The position numbers and the translations under genes were made by a program. DNA of 33,683 nt from Desulfobacterales bacterium. Lineage in GTDB: Bacteria; Desulfobacterota; Desulfobulbia; Desulfobulbales; JAGXFP01. The stretch is taken from positions 1-33,683 of the forward strand of contig JAGXFP010000053.1 in NCBI GenBank assembly GCA_024637225.1, read 5' to 3'. Numbering within the stretch: the first letter of the stretch is position 1; each line of letters begins with the position of its first letter. The notes below the pieces were generated by a model. The model was not told the DNA's origin. It saw only the letters and a program-made list of their open reading frames with translations, and searched no databases. Below, in pieces: positions 17,546-27,670 of the stretch.

Positions 17546-20185
17546 ATGACTACCGATAAGAAATATGGCGGCGAGTCGCCGGCGGACCAATTCGGCCACG
17601 GCGGCAACCTATGGGAACTGGCGGCTCGGACCGGGGTCGATCCCGCCCGAATTCTCGATTTCAGCGCCAGTATCAACCCGCTCGGGCCGCCGGAATATCT
17701 GCGGATGGTCGTCAGTCGCTCTCTTGAAAAGCTGGCCCACTACCCCGAGCCCCACAGCGAGGGGCTTAAGGGCGCCCTCTCCGGGATTCTGGCGATCGAG
17801 CCGGACCGGCTGGCGGTGGCGAACGGCTCCACCGAAATAATCTACGCCCTGCCGAGAGCCCTTGGCTGCCGGCGGGCGGTGATCCCGGTCCCCGCCTACT
17901 CCGATTACGAAAAGGCTGCCCGCCTGTACGGCCTTGAAGTGGTGCAGCCCCTGCTTGCCGAGGAGAACGGATTCCGGCCCGACTTCGCCGAACTGGCCGC
18001 GCAGCTCCGGGATGGCGATCTGCTTTACCTGGGGCGGCCCAATAATCCCACCGGGGTTTCCTTTGCGGCCGAACCGCTGCTTGCCCTGGCCGCCACCCAT
18101 CCCCAGGTATATTTTGCCGTCGATGAATCTTTCCACGAGTTTATCGCGGAAGAGAGCGGATTGATTTCGGCCGATATGCCGGACAACCTGATCGTGTTGC
18201 GTTCCCTGACCAAGTTCTATGCCATCCCCGGCCTGCGTCTGGGGTTCGTCGCCGCCTCCCCGGCAACTGTTGCCCTTATCAATCGGCAGCTCCTGCCCTG
18301 GACGGTCAATACCCTGGCCCAGGAGATCGGCGCAAAGGCGGTTAATGATCGTGAATACGCCAAGCGGAGCCGGGATTACGTGCGGGCGGCAAGGGAGGAG
18401 TTGCAGGCGGGTCTTGCCGCGATCCCCGGTCTGCAGGTCTTCCCCGGCGAGACCAATTACCTCCTGGTCAAGCTTGAAAGCAAAGGTGGTACGGTGGCCC
18501 GGCTGGCCGAAAAGCTCCTGGCTGATTCATCAAGGCCGATCGCCATTCGCGACTGCGCCAATTTCAGCGGGCTGGGCCAGGGGTTTTTCCGGGTCGCGGT
18601 CCGCGGCGGCGGGGATAACGAGCTGCTTTGCGACTCGTTGGCCGCCGCCCTGACCGGCGGGAAGAGGGCGGTTGTCGGCGGGCGGCGGCGCAAAACCCCG
18701 GCCCTGATGCTGCAGGGGACCTCGTCAAACGCCGGCAAGAGCGTCCTGACCGCCGCCCTGGGCCGGATCTTCCTGCAGGACGGATACCGGGTCGCGCCCT
18801 TCAAGGCCCAGAACATGTCGCTTAACTCTTATGTGACCAGGGACGGCTTCGAGATGGGCCGGGCCCAGGTGGTTCAGGCCCAGGCCTGCCTGCTCGATCC
18901 GGAGGTCCGGATGAACCCGGTGCTGCTCAAGCCCTCCAGCGATGTCGGCAGCCAGATCATCGTCAACGGCAAGGTGATCGGCAATATGTCGGTCGATAAC
19001 TATATCGATTACAAACCGGTGGCCCGGGCGGCCGCTTGCGCGGCTTACGATTCCCTGGCCGCCGAATACGAGGTGATCCTCCTGGAAGGGGCCGGCAGCC
19101 CGGCCGAGGTTAATCTGAAGAAGCACGATATCGTCAATATGGGCATGGCCCGCCACGCCGGGGCCTCGGTGCTCTTGGTCGGCGATATCGACCGGGGCGG
19201 GGTGTTCGCCTCCTTTATCGGCACCCTGGAGGTGATGGCCGAATGGGAGCGGCGCCTGATCGCCGGCTTCCTGGTCAACCGCTTTCGAGGCCAGGCCTCG
19301 TTGCTTGACGACGCCTTCGATTACCTCCTCGATTTCACCGGCAAGCCGGTCCTGGGCACGATTCCCTATATTCGGGACCACGGGCTGCCCGAGGAGGACT
19401 CGGTCAGTTTCAAGGCCGGGCTTTATGAGAAGGGAAAACCGGCCGGCGATCATGTGGTGATCGGGCTGATCGACCTGCCCCATATCTCCAATTTTACCGA
19501 TGTCGAGCCGTTTCTGGCCGAACCGGATGTCCATCTGCAAATCATCCGCACAGTTGAGGATTTGTATGGAGTAGAATCGGACCTGGCCGCCCTGATCCTG
19601 CCCGGTAGCAAGAACGTGATCAGCGATCTCGACTATCTGCGGAAAAGCGGTCTGGCCGCCCGGATTATTGAGCTGGCGGCCGGGACCGGCCTCGATATCA
19701 TCGGCATCTGCGGCGGCTTCCAGATGCTGGGCGCAAGGATCGCCGACCCCCTCGGGATCGAATCGAGCGGCGGGGTGGTCGAGGCCCTGGGTATTCTCGA
19801 GATGACCACCACCTTGGCTGAAGAGAAAACCCTGACCCGCCGGACCGCGGTCCATCTTCCTTCAAGGCTCAAGGTCCACGGTTACGAGATTCACCACGGC
19901 CGGACCGTATCGAACCATGGCCGGGCTCTGCGGCTGGACGACGGCAGCGAGGCGGGGGCGGCCTCCGGAGACGGCCGGATCTGGGGCAGTTATCTGCACG
20001 GCATCTTCGACGACGATGATTTCCGCCGCTGGTTTATCGATATGCTGCGCAGCTCCCGGAACCTCCAGCCCCTGGGCCGCGTGGTCGCTCCTTACGATCT
20101 GGAACCGGCCTTCGACCGGCTGGCCGGGATTGTCAGGGATTCCCTTGATATGGACCGAATCTACCGGCTCCTGGGCCTGAAATGA
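17546..20185 (+). CDS. Fused threonine-phosphate decarboxylase (CobD) and cobyric acid synthase (CobQ/CbiP)
   Basis: One 879-residue frame encodes two cobamide enzymes. Residues about 15-370 form a PLP aminotransferase-fold decarboxylase of the Salmonella CobD type that makes aminopropanol phosphate: [44 protein letters not shown] and the PLP lysine K223 in [16 protein letters not shown] short basic linker (about 372-384) leads to a complete CobQ: ATP-site GTSSNAGKS (391-399), [39 protein letters not shown], and a triad amidotransferase domain with nucleophile C722 ([10 protein letters not shown]) and H818 ([11 protein letters not shown]). Both halves look active. The frame is continuous with no start codon context needed at the junction. 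The next gene cbiB overlaps its stop by four bases. Its substrate (aminopropanol phosphate and cobyric acid) are both products of this one protein. Confidence 0.93.
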   Translation: MTTDKKYGGESPADQFGHGGNLWELAARTGVDPARILDFSASINPLGPPEYLRMVVSRSLEKLAHYPEPHSEGLKGALSGILAIEPDRLAVANGSTEIIYALPRALGCRRAVIPVPAYSDYEKAARLYGLEVVQPLLAEENGFRPDFAELAAQLRDGDLLYLGRPNNPTGVSFAAEPLLALAATHPQVYFAVDESFHEFIAEESGLISADMPDNLIVLRSLTKFYAIPGLRLGFVAASPATVALINRQLLPWTVNTLAQEIGAKAVNDREYAKRSRDYVRAAREELQAGLAAIPGLQVFPGETNYLLVKLESKGGTVARLAEKLLADSSRPIAIRDCANFSGLGQGFFRVAVRGGGDNELLCDSLAAALTGGKRAVVGGRRRKTPALMLQGTSSNAGKSVLTAALGRIFLQDGYRVAPFKAQNMSLNSYVTRDGFEMGRAQVVQAQACLLDPEVRMNPVLLKPSSDVGSQIIVNGKVIGNMSVDNYIDYKPVARAAACAAYDSLAAEYEVILLEGAGSPAEVNLKKHDIVNMGMARHAGASVLLVGDIDRGGVFASFIGTLEVMAEWERRLIAGFLVNRFRGQASLLDDAFDYLLDFTGKPVLGTIPYIRDHGLPEEDSVSFKAGLYEKGKPAGDHVVIGLIDLPHISNFTDVEPFLAEPDVHLQIIRTVEDLYGVESDLAALILPGSKNVISDLDYLRKSGLAARIIELAAGTGLDIIGICGGFQMLGARIADPLGIESSGGVVEALGILEMTTTLAEEKTLTRRTAVHLPSRLKVHGYEIHHGRTVSNHGRALRLDDGSEAGAASGDGRIWGSYLHGIFDDDDFRRWFIDMLRSSRNLQPLGRVVAPYDLEPAFDRLAGIVRDSLDMDRIYRLLGLK

Positions 20186-21138
20186 GCCTGGAATGGCAAA
20201 TCGTCCTGGCCTTGCTCATTGACACGGTTGTCGGTGATCCGCGCCGGCTGCCCCATCCGGTCCGGCTGATCGGCCGGCTGGCGGCGGGAAGCGAGAATCT
20301 TTGCCGGAAGCTGGTTCGGTCTGAAAGGGCGGCCGGGGTGTGCGCGGTCCTCCTGATCCTCGCGGCAACCGGGCTAGGCGGCTGGGGCGCGATCCGGCTG
20401 GCAGCGTTGATTGATCCCCGGGCCGGGGAGCTGGTCTCGGTCCTGATTATCTACAGTTGTTTCGCGGCCCGGGACCTGATCTCCCATAGTAGCAGGGTCT
20501 ACGCGGCCCTGGAGCAGGACGATCTCGCCGAGGCCCGTCGCAGGGTCGGGATGATCGTCGGCCGGGATACCTCGGAACTCGATGGGCAGGGCGTGGTCAG
20601 GGCCTGTGTCGAAAGCGTTGCCGAAAACACTGTGGACGGAATTACCGCGCCCCTCTTCTGGGCGGCGGTGGGCGGCCCGATCGGGGTGCTGCTTTACAAG
20701 GCGGTCAATACCATGGACTCCATATTCGGCTACAAGAACGAGCGTTATTTCGATTTCGGTTGGGCTCCGGCCCGGCTCGATGATCTGCTCAACTGGCTGC
20801 CGGCCAGGATCACCGCGGTTCTCATGGTTGCGGCGGCCCGGTTCAGCCGTCTGTCGGCGCCTGACGCCTGGCGGATCTTCCGCCGCGACCGGCATAACCA
20901 TGCCAGCCCCAACGCGGGGCAGAGCGAGGCGGCCATGGCCGGGGCTCTCGGTTTCCGTTTGGGCGGCCCGGCGGTTTATTTCGGCAGGCCGGTGTTCAAG
21001 CCGGTGATCGGCGATGATACGATGAGCCCGGTGCCGGGCCATATCGACCAGGCCAATCGCCTGGCGGTGGCGACAACTGCGTTGATGGCGGTGCTTTCGG
21101 TCTCCGTACTCTTTTTGGGAGGGATGTTATTTAACTGA
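20182..21138 (+). CDS. cbiB: Adenosylcobinamide-phosphate synthase
   Basis: Integral membrane enzyme that attaches aminopropanol phosphate to adenosylcobyric acid. The 318-residue protein starts with [20 protein letters not shown] and [12 protein letters not shown], and contains [57 protein letters not shown] and [22 protein letters not shown]: all hallmark blocks. The ATG lies within the stop region of the CobD-CobQ fusion (ATGA overlap), so translation is coupled to the gene that makes both of its substrates. It is the Salmonella-type CbiB, called CobD in the Pseudomonas nomenclature. Confidence 0.96.
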   Translation: MSLEWQIVLALLIDTVVGDPRRLPHPVRLIGRLAAGSENLCRKLVRSERAAGVCAVLLILAATGLGGWGAIRLAALIDPRAGELVSVLIIYSCFAARDLISHSSRVYAALEQDDLAEARRRVGMIVGRDTSELDGQGVVRACVESVAENTVDGITAPLFWAAVGGPIGVLLYKAVNTMDSIFGYKNERYFDFGWAPARLDDLLNWLPARITAVLMVAAARFSRLSAPDAWRIFRRDRHNHASPNAGQSEAAMAGALGFRLGGPAVYFGRPVFKPVIGDDTMSPVPGHIDQANRLAVATTALMAVLSVSVLFLGGMLFN

Positions 21139-21166
21139 TTATAATTAATAACTGGATAAATTTTAT

Positions 21167-21337
21167 TTAACTCTGGTGCCGAATTTTCGGTGAAAAGGGA
21201 ATCCCGTGTGAATCGGGAACGTTGGGCCGGCGCTGTGAACAGGGACTCTTGCCGCATTAAGTCACTGTCCTCGAAGGAGGATGGGAAGGCGCGGTGGGGG
21301 GTTGATCTGTGAGTCAGAAGACCTGCCAGGGTAAATT
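21167..21337 (+). ncRNA. Cobalamin riboswitch 2, upstream of the ThiC-family gene
   Basis: A second adenosylcobalamin-class aptamer. P1 pairs TTAACTCTGG with CCAGGGTAA. Landmarks are GGTGCC, AAAAGGGAATCCCG, GCCGGCGCTGTGAAC, GCATTAAGTCACTGTCC, GGGAAGGCGCGGTGG and GAGTCAGAAGACCTGCC. The last shares 15 consecutive bases with riboswitch 1. A TATAAT lies at 21140-21145, just inside the 3' region of cbiB and the gap, as a possible -10. A terminator at 21366-21402 completes a transcriptional switch acting on the gene at 21430. Confidence 0.95.
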
Positions 21338-21365
21338 ATAAATAATTCGGAGACACCGCCCGGTG

Positions 21366-21402
21366 ACCCGCAACGATTTGTTTCTTTGTTGTGGGTTTTT
21401 TT
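21366..21402 (+). terminator. Attenuator terminator of riboswitch 2
   Basis: ACCCGCAAC (21366-21374) pairs with GTTGTGGGT (21388-21396) with one G-U pair and a 13-base loop, followed by a run of T. It stands between the aptamer and the ribosome site of the ThiC-family gene. Confidence 0.82.
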
Positions 21403-21429
21403 GTCTCCGGATAATTGAAAGGAGAAAGC

Positions 21430-22761
21430 ATGAAAACCCAACTTGAATTGGCCCGTCAGGGTGAAGTTACAGAACAGATGCGGGAGGTTGCCCGCAATGA
21501 GGGCTTTGATCCCGAACAAATCCGCGCCCGGGTCTCCGCCGGAGAAATCGTCATCCCCGTAAACCCGAACCGCCCCAGCCAGAAGGTGGTGGGTATTGGC
21601 ACGGGGCTCAGGACCAAGGTCAACGCCTCGATCGGCACCTCCTCGGATATCTACGATATCGAACTGGAGAAGCGCAAGGCCTGGATTGCCGAGGCGGAAC
21701 AGGCCGACACCCTGATGGAGCTTTCCACCGGCGGCGATCTCGATCTGGTCCGCCGCGAGGTCCTCGGCTGCTGCAACCTGCCGGTGGGCAACGTCCCCCT
21801 CTACCAGGCCTTTCACGATGCAGCCAAAACCTACAAGAACCCCAACAAGCTCGATCCCGAATACCTCTTCGAGCTGATCGAGAAACAGCTCGAAGACGGC
21901 ATGTCGTTCATGGCCATTCACTGCGGGATCAACCGCTTCAGCATTGAGCGCCTCCGCAAGCAGGGCTACCGCTACGGCGGCCTGGTCTCGAAGGGCGGCA
22001 CCTTCATGGTCTCCTGGATGGAGCATCACAACCGGGAAAATCCTCTCTACGAGCAGTTCGACCGGGTCTGCGGTCTGATGAAGAAATACGACGCCGTCCT
22101 CTCCCTCGGCAACGGGATCCGGGCCGGGGCGATCCACGACAGTCACGACCGAGCCCAGATGGCCGAGATGATCATCAACTGCGAACTCGCCGAACTGGGC
22201 CGGGAGATGGGCTGCCAGATGATGGTCGAGGGACCGGGCCACGTGCCCCTTGACGAAATCGAGGGCAATATCATGCTGGAGAAAAGGATGAGCGGCAACG
22301 CCCCCTATTACGTCCTCGGCCCGCTGCCCGCCGACAGCGGCGCCGGCTACGACCACATTACCGCCGCCATCGGCGCGGCCAACTCGGCCCGCTACGGCGC
22401 CGATCTGATCTGCTACATCACCCCGGCCGAGCATCTGGCCCTGCCCAACGAATCCGACGTCCGGGAAGGGGTGCGGGCCACCAGGCTGGCCGCCCGGATC
22501 GGCGATATCGCCAAATACCCGGAGCGCCGCGAGCATGAAAAACAGGTGGCCCTGGCCCGCCGGGATATGCGCTGGGAAGACCATATGCAACTCTTGATGT
22601 TCCCCGAAAAGGCCAAGGAGGTCCGGGCCAGCCGGACGCCGTCCGACAGCCAGACATGCACGATGTGCGGCGACTTCTGCGCCATGCAGCGCGGCTCGGC
22701 CTTGTTCGAAAAGGATTTGAAGGGCGATAAGATATCGCCGGAAGGCAAGTGCCCGGAATAA
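21430..22761 (+). CDS. bzaF: ThiC-family radical SAM enzyme, probably 5-hydroxybenzimidazole synthase BzaF
   Basis: A 443-residue member of the ThiC/BzaF family, which rearranges aminoimidazole ribotide by AdoMet radical chemistry: ThiC gives the thiamin pyrimidine, BzaF gives 5-hydroxybenzimidazole, a cobamide lower ligand made by anaerobes. Family blocks: VGIGTGLRTKVNASIGTSSD, MELSTGGDLD, FMAIHCGIN, VSKGGTFMVSWM, MVEGPGHVPLDEIE, YYVLGPLPADSGAGYDHI, and the C-terminal cluster site CTMCGDFC (CX2CX3C at codons 22657-22680), the spacing I know from short ThiC-type proteins. The start is ATG 21430 after GGAG, in preference to an upstream in-frame TTG. The BzaF call rests on context: it follows a cobalamin riboswitch, no TPP riboswitch is seen, and it closes a cobamide operon containing cobT. 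From sequence alone, ThiC cannot be excluded. Confidence 0.85.
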   Translation: MKTQLELARQGEVTEQMREVARNEGFDPEQIRARVSAGEIVIPVNPNRPSQKVVGIGTGLRTKVNASIGTSSDIYDIELEKRKAWIAEAEQADTLMELSTGGDLDLVRREVLGCCNLPVGNVPLYQAFHDAAKTYKNPNKLDPEYLFELIEKQLEDGMSFMAIHCGINRFSIERLRKQGYRYGGLVSKGGTFMVSWMEHHNRENPLYEQFDRVCGLMKKYDAVLSLGNGIRAGAIHDSHDRAQMAEMIINCELAELGREMGCQMMVEGPGHVPLDEIEGNIMLEKRMSGNAPYYVLGPLPADSGAGYDHITAAIGAANSARYGADLICYITPAEHLALPNESDVREGVRATRLAARIGDIAKYPERREHEKQVALARRDMRWEDHMQLLMFPEKAKEVRASRTPSDSQTCTMCGDFCAMQRGSALFEKDLKGDKISPEGKCPE

Positions 22762-23040
22762 GCTGCTTGAATCGGCAGGATCACGGGGCGGGTAACCGTT
22801 CAGTAGCACCACATCTTCGGACGATCGGCCCAGCTTACGTACACGAGGTACGCAGCGCCGGTTCGCTTGTCCAAATCTGCGGCACTGCTGAAACGGTTAC
22901 AGTCCGGCGGTTTTGAAACTTTGGCGACCGCCCCGGTGAACGGATACCGGGGCGGGCCGGGGGCCGCTTCCGTGATCCTCCCCAAACAGGTCTAATAGAG
23001 AATCCCGGAACCAGGTTGAATGCTGCTTGAATTGGCCAGG
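22762..23040. repeat. Nested inverted-repeat element flanked by direct repeats
   Basis: Direct copies of GCTGCTTGAATCGGCAGG (22762-22779) and GCTGCTTGAATTGGCCAGG (23022-23040) flank the segment. Inside, AGGATCACGG (22777-22786) is inverted as CCGTGATCCT (22970-22979), and GTAACCGTTCAG (22792-22803) is inverted as CTGAAACGGTTAC (22888-22900). A small palindrome around GTACACGAGGTAC lies in the middle. No credible gene is present. The layout resembles a non-autonomous mobile element inserted just after the bzaF stop. Confidence 0.6.
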
Positions 23041-23063
23041 CCGCAGTCAAACGGAATTTGCCT

Positions 23064-23318
23064 CTAGCGATATACCTGGCGGCGGTGCGCCACCCGGACA
23101 ACCAGAATCAGCACTTCCTGGTCGATGATCTCGTAGATGACGCGATAATTGCCCACCCGCAGGCGCCGCAAACCGGCCATTTCCCCTTTCAATGATTTTC
23201 CAGCCCAAGGTTTGTCTGGCAGCGCGTCAATGGCGGCAATGATTCTGAGTCGGTCAGGCTTGGCAACGCGTTGCAGTTCCTTGAAGGCGCTTTCCTTAAT
23301 CTGCAGCGAGTAGCGCAC
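23064..23318 (-). CDS. RelE-family toxin (type II toxin-antitoxin)
   Basis: An 84-residue RelE/ParE-fold protein, a ribosome-dependent mRNA endonuclease in the best studied members. It shows the expected pattern: basic N-terminal helices (FKELQRVAKPDRLRIIAAIDAL), then LKGEMAGLRRLRVGNYRVIYEI, then a strand and VVRVAHRRQVYR at the end, where the Arg and the terminal His/Arg/Tyr group resemble the RelE catalytic set. Its start overlaps the antitoxin gene by 23 bases, the usual coupling for such pairs. Activity is inferred. Confidence 0.9.
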   Translation of the reverse strand: MRYSLQIKESAFKELQRVAKPDRLRIIAAIDALPDKPWAGKSLKGEMAGLRRLRVGNYRVIYEIIDQEVLILVVRVAHRRQVYR

Positions 23319-23517
23319 GCCTGGCCTCCGCCCAATCCATATTACGGTCGGCCGGATCGCGCAGGCGGTCGATTGCGATATTCAGATCGTCGAAATCCTC
23401 AAGGTACATCTCCAGGGCCTGGCGGATAATCTCGGCCCGGGTACGATGTAGCACCTTTGCCGCCTGGTCCACATCCCGGATCATTTCATCAGGCAACCGT
23501 GCACTTATTTGGGTCAT
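23296..23517 (-). CDS. Ribbon-helix-helix antitoxin
   Basis: A 73-residue antitoxin. The N-terminal part MTQISARLPDEMIRDVDQAA followed by RTRAEIIRQALEMYLE is a ribbon-helix-helix (CopG/ParD-like) DNA-binding domain; the acidic C-terminal tail (about 45-73) would wrap the toxin. An AAGGTGAG ribosome site precedes the ATG. It precedes the RelE gene and probably represses the pair through the palindrome at 23542-23558. Confidence 0.88.
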   Translation of the reverse strand: MTQISARLPDEMIRDVDQAAKVLHRTRAEIIRQALEMYLEDFDDLNIAIDRLRDPADRNMDWAEARRALLAAD

Positions 23518-23541
23518 GATCTCACCTTATTGCATTGAATC

Positions 23542-23558
23542 ACTATGACTTACATAGT
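23542..23558 (-). promoter_or_regulatory. Palindromic operator of the toxin-antitoxin pair
   Basis: ACTATG and CATAGT are inverted around 5 bases, 25 bases before the antitoxin start. On the minus strand the sequence TGTTACTATG, an extended -10-like element, overlaps it. Autoregulation by the RHH protein is expected for such modules. Confidence 0.55.
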
Positions 23559-23559
23559 A

Positions 23560-23863
23560 ACACATTGACATCTCGAAGGCAATGTCCGGATGCTTCCAGA
23601 CGCCGGAAAAGCTCCGCGCGGATCTATTTTCGAGCGGGGCCATGGGTACGAGAATCACAACTCAGCGAGGCGGTACCGGAATTTGTCAAATGCCCTCGAC
23701 AGGCTCTGGTTGAGCGGGGAAGGTCGGGCGGTGCATAGTAGGTAAAAAGCATCCTGAGATTGGCGATGCATCTGGTCTGGTCCAAGAAACTTCTGAGCCT
23801 GTCGAAGTCCACTCAATCCTGAGCTAGTCGAAGGATAGTCCAACTACATAGACTCCATCCGAA
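23560..23863. repeat. REP-type repeat remnants between the toxin-antitoxin pair and the next gene
   Basis: No gene is credible here. CGACAGGCTC (23697-23706) is inverted as GAGCCTGTCG (23796-23805), followed by a decayed copy GAGCTAGTCGAAGG (23821-23834). This is the same GAGCCTGTCGAAGG family seen at about 4868, 15656 and 26190. Apparent short frames are translations of these repeats. Confidence 0.55.
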
Positions 23864-24205
23864 TCAACGCAGCCGGGTGTCCTCAACAATAAAAGGAGTG
23901 CAGCGGATGCCGACGCTCTGTTTCTTGACCCATAACCTTACGACGTTCAGGGTTCTGCCTTCAACATCCACCATGTTCTCAATGTGTTCGGCAAAGGAGA
24001 TGTCTTTGGTGAAGAATTCGTAATAGAGCGTATTCGAACTGAACGGATCGGCCAGCAGCACTAGCTTCTCGCTATCATAGGGGTGGTGGAAAGGGGTGCC
24101 GGAGAACGATACATGGCTCAGGCTCATTTGCCGGATGTCTTTGGGCTTTTTGTAGGTCTGAATCTCAAACTCACGAGAGCTTCCCAGTATCTTGGCGATA
24201 GGCAT
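23864..24205 (-). CDS. Small conserved protein of unknown function
   Basis: A 113-residue soluble protein with an even composition, a clear AAGGAGAC ribosome site and two TATAAT boxes just upstream, so it is very probably a real gene. Notable segments: VSFSGTPFHHPYDSEKLVLLADPFSSNTLYYEF (quoted in part: GTPFHHPYD, ADPFSSNTLYYEF), then DISFAEHIENMVDVEG and VRLWVKKQSVGIRCTPFIVED. It has no signal peptide or membrane helix. I recall similar small proteins in Desulfobacterota, some labelled as inorganic pyrophosphatase-like, but I cannot confirm that name and see no classical pyrophosphatase metal motif. It stands alone between repeats and nifA. Confidence 0.75.
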   Translation of the reverse strand: MPIAKILGSSREFEIQTYKKPKDIRQMSLSHVSFSGTPFHHPYDSEKLVLLADPFSSNTLYYEFFTKDISFAEHIENMVDVEGRTLNVVRLWVKKQSVGIRCTPFIVEDTRLR

Positions 24206-24225
24206 TTTCTTGTCTCCTTACAGGT

Positions 24226-24241
24226 ATTATATCAGATTATA
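24226..24241 (-). promoter_or_regulatory. Twin -10 elements for the small conserved gene
   Basis: On the minus strand TATAAT occurs twice (24236-24241 and 24226-24231), only 10 bases apart, 21-36 bases before the start codon. At least one is likely the -10 box. A matching -35 is not obvious. The rest of the gap up to nifA carries only a direct-repeat copy at 24357-24378. Confidence 0.5.
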
Positions 24242-24356
24242 CACCAAGGAAATTTATAAGAAAATATGGCTATGAATCAGACTCAGCTAAAAATCCGATT
24301 TTTCCCGTTGTTCCGTTGATGGGTAATTGATTCCGGCTTACAAAATGACGGAATGA

Positions 24357-24378
24357 CATTCAATACGCCGGGCCGTCA
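24357..24378. repeat. Direct repeat copy downstream of nifA
   Basis: CATTCAATACGCCGGGCCGTCA occurs here in two parts (CATTCAATACGCC, GGGCCGTCA) and again at 26110-26132 with one extra G. The two copies flank nifA closely on both sides. The right copy continues into a GTCATTCCCGC repeat, so both probably belong to the REP families of this genome. Confidence 0.6.
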
Positions 24379-24451
24379 GGTACGTGAGCACTTTCCGACT
24401 CTGCAGCGACGAAGTTATCGGACAAAAAGACCAGTTATGGAGAGGCACAGG

Positions 24452-26041
<1,590 letters not shown>

Positions 26042-26548
26042 ATCTGTTTCTCCTCAGGGTTGTCCGGTTTTAAGAACTTGCAGAAATTCCTTCCCGTTTT
26101 ATCGACCATCATTCAATACGCCGGGGCCGTCATTCCCGCATGTTTTTAGCGGGAACCCAGACAATGCTGGTCTCTCCCGCGAGTTCATCGAGCCTGTCTC
26201 AATAGGAAGAGCAATAAGCGTTCCATACGAGGAACGAACCGTGGCTGGCGGCGCAATATCTTGAAATAATTGCATAAAAAACCTGATTGAGTTGGGCGAT
26301 AAAAGGGTGGAAGCCTCACGGCTGCAAGGAAAAATTACATTATTGTATCGATATTAAATCGCTAAATACCATATTCGTGATTTTGCAGCGGAGCTACCTC
26401 CAGGTAAACAATCATTCCATTTTGTAGGTGTTGTCGCTTTCGTTACCTTGCTTTTCAGGCTTCCTATTTCCAGTCCCACCTGTTCTTGTCTAAGATATCC
26501 TGTTTAATAACGGTGGGTTACGCGGCAAAAAAACTGTTTGTGTATTAG
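26042..26548. other. Long intergenic region between nifA and nifH
   Basis: No gene. It contains the right direct-repeat copy (26110-26132), a hairpin of GTCATTCCCGC...GCGGGAACCCAG type (about 26129-26161) and an imperfect GAGCCTGTC copy (about 26190). The AT-rich part from about 26270 to 26548 probably holds nifA and nifH upstream control sites. No clear sigma-70 or sigma-54 promoter for nifA was found. Confidence 0.55.
26432..26447 (+). promoter_or_regulatory. Weak candidate NifA upstream activator site
   Basis: TGT-N10-ACC differs from the NifA consensus TGT-N10-ACA at the last base. It lies about 100 bases upstream of the sigma-54 promoter, a typical distance. It is the only near match I found, so support is limited. 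Confidence 0.3.
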
Positions 26549-26564
26549 TGGCACACCTCTTGCC
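26549..26564 (+). promoter_or_regulatory. Sigma-54 (RpoN) promoter of the nif operon
   Basis: TGGCAC (26549-26554), five bases, then TTGCC (26560-26564): the -24 GG and -12 GC elements are exact and correctly spaced. The nifH start codon is 77 bases downstream of the -12 element, giving a leader of about 65 bases. With nifA next door this is the expected promoter. Confidence 0.92.
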
Positions 26565-26568
26565 TTAG

Positions 26569-27471
<903 letters not shown>

Positions 27472-27524
27472 GAAGCCGGCGAGGGACGGTAGTGAATCGG
27501 CCCGCGATCGGGACGGCTGGGATT

Positions 27525-27549
27525 GGCGAGTTATAGTCCATAGTTCGCC
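27525..27549 (+). other. Intercistronic hairpin after nifH
   Basis: GGCGAGTTAT pairs with ATAGTTCGCC (ten pairs, two of them G-U) around a 5-base loop. No T-run follows. It lies 54 bases after the nifH stop in the 199-base gap before nifI1. A 3' stabilising hairpin would help nifH mRNA to outnumber the downstream transcripts (inference). Confidence 0.5.
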
Positions 27550-27670
27550 CCGATTGCAAAGATCGCCACCGCCTGTAATCGCAGACCGTACGGGGGGTGG
27601 GGTCTTCCTTCGCCCGATCCATGCCGGATAGAGAATATTTACCCGAGAAAATATTATTGGAGATGAAGTT

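Noticed and set aside
21140..21429. TPP riboswitch before the ThiC-family gene
   Set aside because: No THI-box sequences (CUGAGA or ACCUGAUCUGG types) are seen; the conserved elements fit the cobalamin aptamer throughout.
21262..22812. 516-residue minus-strand open frame opposite bzaF and riboswitch 2
   Set aside because: It is the antisense of a clearly recognisable ThiC-family gene and riboswitch in GC-rich DNA; its His/Asp/Gly-rich translation matches no family.
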